Source: an uncultured Lachnospiraceae bacterium
GTDB taxonomy: Bacteria > Bacillota > Clostridia > Lachnospirales > Lachnospiraceae
DNA: 64,000 bases
Assembly (NCBI GenBank): GCA_947589315.1
Contig: CANPZE010000001.1
Location: forward strand, 1 to 64,000
Direction of reading: 5' to 3'
Each line of letters begins with the position of its first letter. Positions within the stretch are counted from its first letter, which is position 1. Made by a program: the position numbers and the translations under genes. Under the pieces are notes generated by a model. It had not been told where the DNA came from. It made no database searches and saw only the letters and a list, made by a program, of their open reading frames with translations. Below are positions 34,645 through 42,727 of the stretch, piece by piece.

Positions 34645-36177
34645 TTAAATGTAATCTAACAATGTATTTCCCAGTATTTTTGATGTGGCAGAGAGTGAAT
34701 ACATATACAGATTGTCTGCCTGGGTCAGATTGATATACGCATCTGCGATGTCTATATCCTCGTTCTTTGACATCTGCTCCTCAATATCGGTATACTGCTC
34801 TTCCAGCTTATCCCTGGTCATAAGCAGACGATTGTACTTGGAACCCAGCTCTGAAGTAGCCACATTCAGCACCTGCTGGGTCTCATCCACCATGGTAAGC
34901 CCCTTACCAAAAGCTTCATTCATCACTGTGATCCGGAGGGACTTTTCTGTCTCCAGGGTGTTCTTCAAGGCAGTCAGAGTCTCAATCTCATCAGCGTCTG
35001 TAGATTTCTCTAACATGGCCTTCACTTCATTCAGCTTATTATCTACGGCGTCTACTGCCGACACAGTTTCCGCAATATAATCGATGGTACGGTAGATATC
35101 TGTGCTGATCGCATCTCTTCCCTGTACATTTACCTTCATCAGCTGGTTAAAGTTTACCTCATACTCAATATCCTGATTCTCCGGCGCCGCATAATTGATC
35201 GTACGGCCAGATACAGAATTATAACTGCTGCAGGCAAAATACATTTCCGGACGGATATCGCTCTTGTCAAAATCCGTCTTGCAGTAATTAATGGAAATGT
35301 CAGAAGAATTCTTCTGGATATCCGCATAGACATTTGCCCCCAGTAAGATCTCGCCGGTATCATACAGATATACTACCTGGTCATCCCCTACATCATAAGC
35401 TCCTTCTTCTGTCGAAGCTTTGGTCACTGCCTGCCGGGTCTGAGTCACTGTCTTCCCATCGGCACCCTGATAACTGGTGGTGAAGCTCACATAATTCTCC
35501 TTATTGCCGGACGGCGTGCTTCCATCGGCCTGCAGGCCGGAATTGGAACAATTCTTATAGGCAAGCTGCATCCGGTATACGTTGCTAACCTCCGCCGCCA
35601 TATCCACATAAGTCTGGGGATCCGTGATCGCTGCATCATAAGAAGCCCCGCCGCTGACTATAGAACAGATATCAATATCCGTATATACAAACTGCTCTGT
35701 AATATTGTATGCCAGGTTAGTGGTCTTCTGCGGGAATATCATCGAGGTGTCTGTGCGGAAACCGGTAAATACATATCTGCCGGCAAAATCGGAATTGGCC
35801 TGGTCTTCAATGATACCAGATACAAACTTCTGCAGCGCAGACAATACAGACTGCCTCTCGTCAATATCCAGAGGTCCATTAGCGCCCTGGTCCAGATATC
35901 CTTTCATATCTTTCAAAATCCCATTCACATTATCCAGGGCAGATTCGGTAATATCCATCCAGGACAGGGCATCCTCAACATTCTTCTCAAGATACTGGGT
36001 AATCTGTGCCATGGTACTGCGGTATTTCAAGGAACGCACCGCTATTGTAGGATCATCCGAGGGCCTCTGTATCTTTTTCTCTGAGGTATACTGCTCTTCG
36101 TATTGAAGCAGCTTGCTCTTGGCTCCCATGATATGGCTTCTCGTGTTGTTGGAAAGCATGGAATTCGTTACTCGCAT
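34645..36177 (-). CDS. flgL: Flagellar hook-associated protein 3 (FlgL)
   Basis: 510 residues. N-terminal D0 helix MRVTNSMLSNNTRSHIMGAK, then KKIQRPSDDPTIAVRSLKYR; the C-terminal helix includes SKNEDIDIADAYINLTQADN and SATSKILGNTLLDYI. It joins hook and filament together with FlgK. It is 27 bases upstream of fliW and 15 bases after the second flgK. Confidence 0.93.
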   Translation of the reverse strand: MRVTNSMLSNNTRSHIMGAKSKLLQYEEQYTSEKKIQRPSDDPTIAVRSLKYRSTMAQITQYLEKNVEDALSWMDITESALDNVNGILKDMKGYLDQGANGPLDIDERQSVLSALQKFVSGIIEDQANSDFAGRYVFTGFRTDTSMIFPQKTTNLAYNITEQFVYTDIDICSIVSGGASYDAAITDPQTYVDMAAEVSNVYRMQLAYKNCSNSGLQADGSTPSGNKENYVSFTTSYQGADGKTVTQTRQAVTKASTEEGAYDVGDDQVVYLYDTGEILLGANVYADIQKNSSDISINYCKTDFDKSDIRPEMYFACSSYNSVSGRTINYAAPENQDIEYEVNFNQLMKVNVQGRDAISTDIYRTIDYIAETVSAVDAVDNKLNEVKAMLEKSTDADEIETLTALKNTLETEKSLRITVMNEAFGKGLTMVDETQQVLNVATSELGSKYNRLLMTRDKLEEQYTDIEEQMSKNEDIDIADAYINLTQADNLYMYSLSATSKILGNTLLDYI

Positions 36178-36192
36178 GGCTTATACTCCTTT

Positions 36193-38265
36193 CTAAATCG
36201 CAGTCTCGTTGATCAGCTTATTCAGCACTTCATTCATGATAGACAGTACTCGATACTGATAATGCAACAGGTTCTGGAAGATAATCATATTCTGTCCCTC
36301 TTCGTCTTCATCTACACCAGATTTGGACATTCTCCTCTGCTCCGTTGCAAGCAAAATATTTTCTGCATTATCGGCATAGTTGCCGGCTTTGTCTCCGTCC
36401 ACGCCTACCGTTGCCACCATGACTGATAAAAAGGAACCAGGATTCCCCTGCTTGAACATCGTTTCATCTTCCCGCAGCGTCAGCATCTTATCCAGGTTAT
36501 AGTGTTCCGATGGCCCGGTTACTGTAGTGGGGTTCTGGGAAGCTAAGGCCAGCAGGCTGCCGTCCCGTATCATTTCGTCTGCAGCGCTGAAGTTCAACGC
36601 TGTAATGCTGTAATAGGAAGTGGGGATCCCTGTCTTCGCCAGGGAATCGAAAGTAAAGATCTCTGTGTCATTGTTCGGGATGTATACCTTTTCCACCACA
36701 TTCCCTTCTGCATCCAACATCTGGCTGTATCCAGGCTCTCCGTCAATCTCCTGGAAGGTATAGCCTGCCGCCAGCATCTCTGCCTGCCGGGAACTATCCA
36801 TAACCTTACAGCCGTTTAGATAATAGTAATCATCCTGTTTGTTGTAAATGAATTCTGTCATATCAAACTCTTCTCCGGAAAGGTTACCGGTAGCGATAAA
36901 TAAATCCCTTCCCAGATTGCCATACAGATCGTATCCATTATTTTGGATCTGGTTGAAGCTGGCCGACAATGTCCGGGCAAACTCGTTGATCTGAGCCATA
37001 TAGTAGGGAATGCCCCGGTACGAAATGGCATCTCCAACATTTGCCTGATTATTACCGCTGTCCAACGCCCCCTGAAGATGATTCATTGTTCCCGTAGTCA
37101 GCTCATCTTTCAATACAAAGGTATAGGTATAGGTCCCGTCTGCCCCAACGGTTACGCTAAAGGATTCATATTCAAACTCATAATTGGCTACATCCAGCTT
37201 CCCGTTTGTCTCTGGAATATTCAGCTTAGACAGATCATGGGCATTCTCGCTGCTTTTGCTGTCCGACTTCAGTGTAATTGTGGATTTGCCGCCATATTTA
37301 GCGTCATTCTCGGTATATTGAGTCATGGCCGCCCGGAAATTCTCTCCGTTATTGCCATCCCTCAATTCAAAGAGCGCCTGGAGATTCCCTCCTAATATAG
37401 GATTGTGGCTGCTAAATGCCTGGCCTGTGTTCCATACCAGATCATACAATCCGCTGGCGTCATTCTGATTGTCTTTCGTGGCACTGTCTTCCACTAAAAT
37501 CTGATTGGCCACATTAGTGTCCACCAGAATCCCGCCGCCGGAGATAGAGACAATAAACTGATTCACGCCGTTACCGTCTGCCGGCGGTTCCTCAACAATA
37601 GCAATGTCTACCCATTCTGACAGTTCATCCAAAAGCACTGCCCTCTGGTCCCGAAGATCATTCGCGGTACTTCCGTAAGTCTCCAAAGTATTGATCTGCT
37701 TTGTCAGGGATGCGATCTGGCGGGCATAAGAATTGATCCTGTCTACTCCATTCTTAATCTCTTCATTGATCTCCTGCTGCATGGATTGCAGGTTCTTGCC
37801 CAGCGCATTAATATATTTTGCTATGCTTTCGGCATAACCGGTAGTTTCCGCCCGCACGGTGACGTCTGACACATCCCTGGACAAAGAACTGAGTGTGGCA
37901 AAAAAGTCATTGAGGGCATTATTCAGCTCTCCCGTATCCGGATCAGCTACGTAAAGCTCATCTTCTATTCCTGACATGTAATGGGATAAGGTAGCGTACC
38001 TGCCGTACACGGCATTGCTGGCACGGTATTTGAAGTCGTAATACTGATCCCGGCTGCTGACAATATCCATTACATTGACGCCGGCTCCCATCATTCCATA
38101 GGCAGTCCGCAGAGAAATGGCATCTTTTGCCTGACGTATGACACTCTGCCGGGTATATCCTTTGGTGTTGGTATTGGCAACATTGTGGGCGGTTGTCCTA
38201 AGTCCTGCCTGATAGGCGTTCATGCCGGATGCCGCAATGGAAATCCCAAAAAATGTTGATGGCAT
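36193..38265 (-). CDS. flgK: Flagellar hook-associated protein FlgK, paralog 2
   Basis: 690 residues. N-terminus FGISIAASGMNAYQAGLRTT, AHNVANTNTKGYTRQSVIRQ and the coiled-coil that follows; C-terminus QNMIIFQNLLHYQYRVLSIM, NEVLNKLINETAI. It shares domain order with the preceding gene but is clearly diverged. It forms the first junction ring between hook and filament. Whether both copies are in one ring or used alternatively cannot be told. Confidence 0.92.
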   Translation of the reverse strand: MPSTFFGISIAASGMNAYQAGLRTTAHNVANTNTKGYTRQSVIRQAKDAISLRTAYGMMGAGVNVMDIVSSRDQYYDFKYRASNAVYGRYATLSHYMSGIEDELYVADPDTGELNNALNDFFATLSSLSRDVSDVTVRAETTGYAESIAKYINALGKNLQSMQQEINEEIKNGVDRINSYARQIASLTKQINTLETYGSTANDLRDQRAVLLDELSEWVDIAIVEEPPADGNGVNQFIVSISGGGILVDTNVANQILVEDSATKDNQNDASGLYDLVWNTGQAFSSHNPILGGNLQALFELRDGNNGENFRAAMTQYTENDAKYGGKSTITLKSDSKSSENAHDLSKLNIPETNGKLDVANYEFEYESFSVTVGADGTYTYTFVLKDELTTGTMNHLQGALDSGNNQANVGDAISYRGIPYYMAQINEFARTLSASFNQIQNNGYDLYGNLGRDLFIATGNLSGEEFDMTEFIYNKQDDYYYLNGCKVMDSSRQAEMLAAGYTFQEIDGEPGYSQMLDAEGNVVEKVYIPNNDTEIFTFDSLAKTGIPTSYYSITALNFSAADEMIRDGSLLALASQNPTTVTGPSEHYNLDKMLTLREDETMFKQGNPGSFLSVMVATVGVDGDKAGNYADNAENILLATEQRRMSKSGVDEDEEGQNMIIFQNLLHYQYRVLSIMNEVLNKLINETAI

Positions 38266-38283
38266 ATCTCTTCCCCCTTTTCT

Positions 38284-40209
38284 TTATCCCAGTCTCTCGA
38301 TCAAATGCTCCAGCATGTCGTTAATCGTACTGATATAACGGGAGGAGGCATTGTAGGCATGTTGATACATGAGCATGCTGGTCAGCTCCTCCTCTGTGGA
38401 TACGCCAGCTACCTGCTGCCGCTGATCTTCTATATTTTCCACCATAGATGTCTGGCGCTCTACCATTCCGATCCATACTTCTCCCTGGATACTAAGTTCC
38501 TCCACCATGGTCTTATAATAATCGTTAAAGTTGTATGTCGTCAGTGTATTGGGATCTAACACTGCAAATTCTGACTCCCAGCGGGAGAACATTTCTTTGA
38601 AGGTATCCCAGTTATAGCTGCCATAATTGCCGGTGGCCGGATTCCATTTTACCGGAAGGAAAGAATAATCTGCCTCCAGCTTAGGATTGATCTTCATGTT
38701 CATCAAGGTATACATGGTATCCATATCACTGGCATCCTCTTCGTTATATACATACAGCTTATAGGTGACTGTGCCGTCTGGATTGGTGATCTCCTGGGCC
38801 AGCGGAACCTGATTTCCATTTTCATCTGTTCCATATACCTGCTGTCCCAGAGTGATCACATTATAACGTGTCCTTTGGTTCCTGGAGAATACCTCGGTGC
38901 CGATCGTTTCATTATCATCGGTGCCCACATTGCAATTCCAGACGTCAAGAACTTTACAGCCTCCGCTTAAGGTCACATTATTTCCTTCAGAATCTACTCC
39001 CGTGATCGCATGATCCAACTGTACATCCAGGTTGGGACAGAACACATCATTGATCATTGTAACGATGCCATTGATCAGACGGTCGAATTGCGCCTGGATC
39101 TTTGTTATCACAGAATTGCCTGTGGAATTGTTATAATCCTTCAGTTCGTCCCGGAACTTGTTCATCGCTACTTTGTAAGCAGTCTCGTCCAGCACGCCGT
39201 CTACTGTGAAATCCTCCTGATCAGGAGCTACCGGTATATCGGAATACTTCGCAACCTTATTCCCTCTGGCCGTAAGAATGCCAAAGAGGGAACCGATATC
39301 CGTACTATTTACTTCATCGGTGGAATAGGGCCGGTCCAGATCATAAACATCGCCATAGCCGTTCCCCTCCCATACGATCTTATACATAGGGGAGCCTTCT
39401 ACTACTTCATCCTTCCCTGTGTCTTCATTATATTCTGTGAACTGGATTTTCTCACACCGCATATGGTAGCCCCGCCCTTCCAGGACCAGCGGCGCATTGT
39501 TCACATAAATCTGTACAACGCCATTTACATCTTCCGCATATGTATATTTTACATATTTGCTGAGTTCGTCCATCAACTGATTCCGCAGATCCCGGTAATC
39601 ATTGGCATTCTCAACATGGTTTGCCTCTGACTTGGCAATGATCAAATTGCACTCAGCAATCTTATCCGCCAGTTGGTTTACGGTGTCTACCTGATCGGAG
39701 ATCTCCTCATTCAAACTGGTCTGATAGGTGATCAGGCCGTTATACAAATCCTGGGCAGCGGCCAGAAAAGCTCCTGCCTTGGAGATAAACAGCTCGCTGT
39801 CCACGATCTCCTGGGGATTGGTGGAAAATGTCTGCAGAGTGTTCCACAGCTCCTGAATGTTGTTGCGGAATTCCACTCCTTCCATCTCTCCCAACAGATC
39901 CTCGATCTCCATTTCCGTATCCGCCAGCTTCTCATAGAAGGACTGTCTGCCGAATTCCACACGATATTCCTTATCCAGAAACATATCACGGACCTGACGG
40001 ATCTGAGAGACGGTAGTGCCATATCCAACCCGCATGGCGCCGTTGACATTAATCTGTATCGTGCGGTAATACAGGTCTGTATTAATATTCTGCTGACGGG
40101 TATATCCCTTCGTATCCGCATTGGACAGGTTGTGCGCCGTTGTATTCAGGCCGGACTGCGCCTGGCGGATCCCCGACACCCCTGTATTAAAACTGGTAAA
40201 TAGACTCAT
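38284..40209 (-). CDS. flgK: Flagellar hook-associated protein FlgK, paralog 1
   Basis: 641 residues. N-terminus NTGVSGIRQAQSGLNTTAHN, LSNADTKGYTRQQNINTDLY; C-terminus EELTSMLMYQHAYNASSRYI, STINDMLEHLIERLG. Tandem with a second flgK, 18 bases apart. Its central domain (about 250-560) differs strongly from the neighbour. The gene is preceded by a hairpin at 40292-40319 between it and flgN. Confidence 0.92.
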   Translation of the reverse strand: MSLFTSFNTGVSGIRQAQSGLNTTAHNLSNADTKGYTRQQNINTDLYYRTIQINVNGAMRVGYGTTVSQIRQVRDMFLDKEYRVEFGRQSFYEKLADTEMEIEDLLGEMEGVEFRNNIQELWNTLQTFSTNPQEIVDSELFISKAGAFLAAAQDLYNGLITYQTSLNEEISDQVDTVNQLADKIAECNLIIAKSEANHVENANDYRDLRNQLMDELSKYVKYTYAEDVNGVVQIYVNNAPLVLEGRGYHMRCEKIQFTEYNEDTGKDEVVEGSPMYKIVWEGNGYGDVYDLDRPYSTDEVNSTDIGSLFGILTARGNKVAKYSDIPVAPDQEDFTVDGVLDETAYKVAMNKFRDELKDYNNSTGNSVITKIQAQFDRLINGIVTMINDVFCPNLDVQLDHAITGVDSEGNNVTLSGGCKVLDVWNCNVGTDDNETIGTEVFSRNQRTRYNVITLGQQVYGTDENGNQVPLAQEITNPDGTVTYKLYVYNEEDASDMDTMYTLMNMKINPKLEADYSFLPVKWNPATGNYGSYNWDTFKEMFSRWESEFAVLDPNTLTTYNFNDYYKTMVEELSIQGEVWIGMVERQTSMVENIEDQRQQVAGVSTEEELTSMLMYQHAYNASSRYISTINDMLEHLIERLG

Positions 40210-40291
40210 ATTGCCTCCATTCCCTGCCTCACAAAATGTGATACAGCCTGTAGTTATATTCTGACAAAAGAAAACACGGATCCCACCCGGC

Positions 40292-40319
40292 TATATGCCA
40301 GCCATACGGCTGGCATATA
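40292..40319. repeat. Perfect 12-base hairpin between flgN and flgK
   Basis: TATATGCCAGCC, four bases, GGCTGGCATATA. No T-run follows on either strand, so it is probably not a simple terminator. It may protect or process the mRNA, or lower expression of flgK relative to flgM-flgN. Confidence 0.6.
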
Positions 40320-40323
40320 ATAA

Positions 40324-40839
40324 TTACTGCCGCGCATCAAAAGCCCCGGTACCGGGCTCCGGACCATAACTGGTGGACGCATTGCGGTTGTAATTATTGT
40401 TCCCTGGTGACATCCGTGTACTCTGAATAAAATTCATATTGAATTCTATCATTTCAAGGGAATTTTCAATCAATTCTTTATTTCTTTCATTCACAGCTAC
40501 CAGCCGTTTCATGATCTTCTTCAAAGAATCATGGACTTCGCTTAGCTGCCTTCGCTCCTCCGGCTGCTTTGTCAGCAATTCCGCCAGAGTGGACAATTCC
40601 AACTCCTCCGGTTTACGGTTCAGCACAACACCGATATTGGAAAAGATTTCTTCCCTTCTCTTTCCTACGGCATAGGCATGATCCAGAATACTCTGCTCCT
40701 GCTCTGTGATCTCCTGCAGTTCCTGCAGATCTGCCTTCACCAAAGCGCTGGTCTTTTTCTCCGATACCGGAAGGAGCTTCTGATACAGATCCCGCTCCTC
40801 GCGCAGGGCTACGATCAGTTCTTCCATTAAGCTTGCCAA
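40324..40839 (-). CDS. flgN: FlgN-family flagellar chaperone
   Basis: 171 residues, helical. LMEELIVALREERDLYQKLL, then LQELQEITEQEQSILDHAYA and VHDSLKKIMKRLVAVNERN fit FlgN. FlgN is the export chaperone for FlgK and FlgL, which are the next genes downstream. The C-terminal tail is Asn/Gly/Pro-rich and probably disordered. Confidence 0.87.
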   Translation of the reverse strand: MASLMEELIVALREERDLYQKLLPVSEKKTSALVKADLQELQEITEQEQSILDHAYAVGKRREEIFSNIGVVLNRKPEELELSTLAELLTKQPEERRQLSEVHDSLKKIMKRLVAVNERNKELIENSLEMIEFNMNFIQSTRMSPGNNNYNRNASTSYGPEPGTGAFDARQ

Positions 40840-40890
40840 GATCGAACCTCATTTCTCTCTTCTCTTATATCTCTTGCCTGCAACTGCCAG

Positions 40891-41169
40891 CTACCCTATC
40901 TCATCAAAGAATTTACTTACCATAGCATCTGCCACTTCCTGAGCCGATACATTATAGGAGCCGGAACGGATCGCTTCCTTCAGCCTGGCCACTTTCTCTT
41001 CCCTGACATCGGGGCTCTCACTGATCGCATTTTTTGCGATCTGATAATCCCGGGCGCTCTGAGAAATCTGATACTGGTCTGTACTCTGCTGCTCCCCCTG
41101 TCTGGTGATCTTCTTTGGTTTGGTCGTCTGATAAAGCTGATTTACCTGACTGTATGCTTCAATTCTCAT
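40891..41169 (-). CDS. flgM: Anti-sigma-28 factor FlgM
   Basis: 92 residues. Poorly ordered N-terminus (INQLYQT-like VNQLYQTTKPKK) and the sigma-binding C-terminal helices EEKVARLKEAIRSGSYNVSA, QEVADAMVSKFFDEIG. It holds sigma-28 inactive until the hook is complete, then is exported. I chose ATG 41167-41169, which follows AGGTGG. A sigma-28 promoter lies 50 bases upstream, so FlgM is autoregulated. Confidence 0.93.
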   Translation of the reverse strand: MRIEAYSQVNQLYQTTKPKKITRQGEQQSTDQYQISQSARDYQIAKNAISESPDVREEKVARLKEAIRSGSYNVSAQEVADAMVSKFFDEIG

Positions 41170-41219
41170 GATCATCACCACCTAATTCTTACTTTTATTC
41201 ATTAGCATTCTCATATAAT

Positions 41220-41246
41220 GTATCGGAAAGAACAAGAAAAACTTTA
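41220..41246 (-). promoter_or_regulatory. Sigma-28 promoter of the flgM operon
   Basis: On the minus strand TAAAGTTT, 11 bases, TCCGATAC: an exact -35 octamer and a -10 with two changes. Its -35 box overlaps the stop codon of lysA (41244-41246). Confidence 0.88.
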
Positions 41247-42506
41247 GCAATTTTTTAAAATATCGCAAAAATCAAAAGTCGCAAAGTAATCTGCCGGCGT
41301 CTCCGCCCGGCGGATCATTTCTACACTTCCATCCTCTTTTAACAAAAGCTCTGCGGATCTCAGCTTGCCGTTATAATTGTATCCCATTGCAAAGCCATGG
41401 GCTCCCGCATCATGGATAAAAAGGTAATCTCCTTTTTCAATCTCCGGAAGCATGCGGTCAATAGCAAATTTATCGTTATTTTCGCACAGGGAACCTGTCA
41501 CATCATATTTATGGTCGCAGGGCGCATCTTCCTTGCCCAGCACAGTAATATGGTGATATGCCCCATACATCGCAGGCCGCATCAGATTCACAGCGCAGGC
41601 GTCTACTCCAATATATTCTTTATAGGTATGCTTCTCATGAATCGCCTGAGTGACCAAGCCGCCGTAAGGTCCCAGCATAAAACGGCCCAGCTCTGTAAAG
41701 ATGGCCGCATCGCCCATCCCGGCGGGCTCCATGATCTCTTCAAACTGCTTCCTCACACCCTCGCCGATCACTGCAATGTCGTTCGGCTCTTTATCGGGCG
41801 TATAGGGAATCCCCACGCCGCCGGAGAGATTAATGAAAGCGATCTCAACGCCCGTTGCCTCCTTTACTTCCACAGCCAGGCGGAACAAAATGCCGGCCAG
41901 AGTGGGATAATAATCGTTAGATACGGTATTGCTCGCCAGAAAGGAATGAATCCCGAAACGCTTTGCCCCCATTTCTTTCAGGCGGCGGAAGGCCTGGATC
42001 AGCTGTTCTTTCGTCATGCCGTATTTAGCATCTCCAGGATTGTCCATAATATCCGTCCCCAGCTGGAACACTCCGCCAGGATTGTAGCGGCAGCAAATGG
42101 TCTCCGGGATCCCAGCGCATTCTTCCAGGAAATCAACATGAGTAATATCATCTAAGTTGATAAAAGCGTCCAGTTCTCTGGCTTTCTTATATTCCCGGGC
42201 CGGCGTTACATTGGAGGAAAACATGATGTCGGAGCCATGGAATCCACATGCCTGAGACATCATCAGTTCTGTCAGGGAAGAACAGTCTACTCCGCAGCCT
42301 TCCTCCTGCAGCACCTTTAATATGAAGGGATTGGGGGTAGCCTTTACCGCAAAATACTCCCGGAAGCCTTTGTTCCATGCAAAGGCCTTTTTCAGCCGCC
42401 GGACATTCTCGCGGATCCCCTTCTCATCATAAATGTAAAAGGGAGTAGGATATTTTTCTGCGATTGCTGTGATCTGTTCCTTTGTTACAAACGGTATTTT
42501 CTTCAT
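41244..42506 (-). CDS. lysA: Diaminopimelate decarboxylase
   Basis: 420 residues. It converts meso-diaminopimelate to lysine with PLP. The Schiff-base lysine is in EYFAVKATPNPFILK; other family motifs are VDCSSLTELMMS, GIHSFLASNT, NLSGGVGIPY, FTELGRFMLGPYG and the CENND cysteine region with catalytic Cys in GSLCENNDKFA. The C-terminal HDAGAHGFAMGYNYNG closes the active site. A sigma-A promoter lies upstream at 42583-42611. Its stop overlaps the flgM promoter. Confidence 0.92.
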   Translation of the reverse strand: MKKIPFVTKEQITAIAEKYPTPFYIYDEKGIRENVRRLKKAFAWNKGFREYFAVKATPNPFILKVLQEEGCGVDCSSLTELMMSQACGFHGSDIMFSSNVTPAREYKKARELDAFINLDDITHVDFLEECAGIPETICCRYNPGGVFQLGTDIMDNPGDAKYGMTKEQLIQAFRRLKEMGAKRFGIHSFLASNTVSNDYYPTLAGILFRLAVEVKEATGVEIAFINLSGGVGIPYTPDKEPNDIAVIGEGVRKQFEEIMEPAGMGDAAIFTELGRFMLGPYGGLVTQAIHEKHTYKEYIGVDACAVNLMRPAMYGAYHHITVLGKEDAPCDHKYDVTGSLCENNDKFAIDRMLPEIEKGDYLFIHDAGAHGFAMGYNYNGKLRSAELLLKEDGSVEMIRRAETPADYFATFDFCDILKNC

Positions 42507-42582
42507 GATTCAACTCTTCCTTTCTGTCTCTTTCTCATGGCTCTGTTGTGTCTCTTCTCTCACTTTGCCCATTTATGCGTTC

Positions 42583-42611
42583 ATATTAGCAGAAACTTCA
42601 GGGAGTTTCAA
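42583..42611 (-). promoter_or_regulatory. Sigma-A type promoter of lysA
   Basis: On the minus strand TTGAAA, 17 bases, TAATAT. An inverted repeat GAAACT-N6-AGTTTC (42592-42609) lies between and over the -35 box and could be an operator. I see no lysine riboswitch in the short leader. Confidence 0.6.
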
Positions 42612-42647
42612 GGGAGGCCGATACAGAAACTCCAGGATCTGAAATTA

Positions 42648-42677
42648 TTGCATTTCTATTTTCCTTTATGGTATACT
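42648..42677 (+). promoter_or_regulatory. Sigma-A type promoter of parE-parC
   Basis: TTGCAT, 18 bases, TATACT, about 50 bases upstream of the parE start and divergent from the lysA promoter. Confidence 0.55.
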
Positions 42678-42727
42678 TCAACTGTTTGCTCCTGAATTGC
42701 ATGATTATGGAAAGGATAAAGTTCATT

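Noticed and set aside
42507..42611. Lysine riboswitch before lysA
   Set aside because: The leader is only about 70 bases from the promoter to the start, too short for the lysine riboswitch, and none of its conserved pieces are visible.
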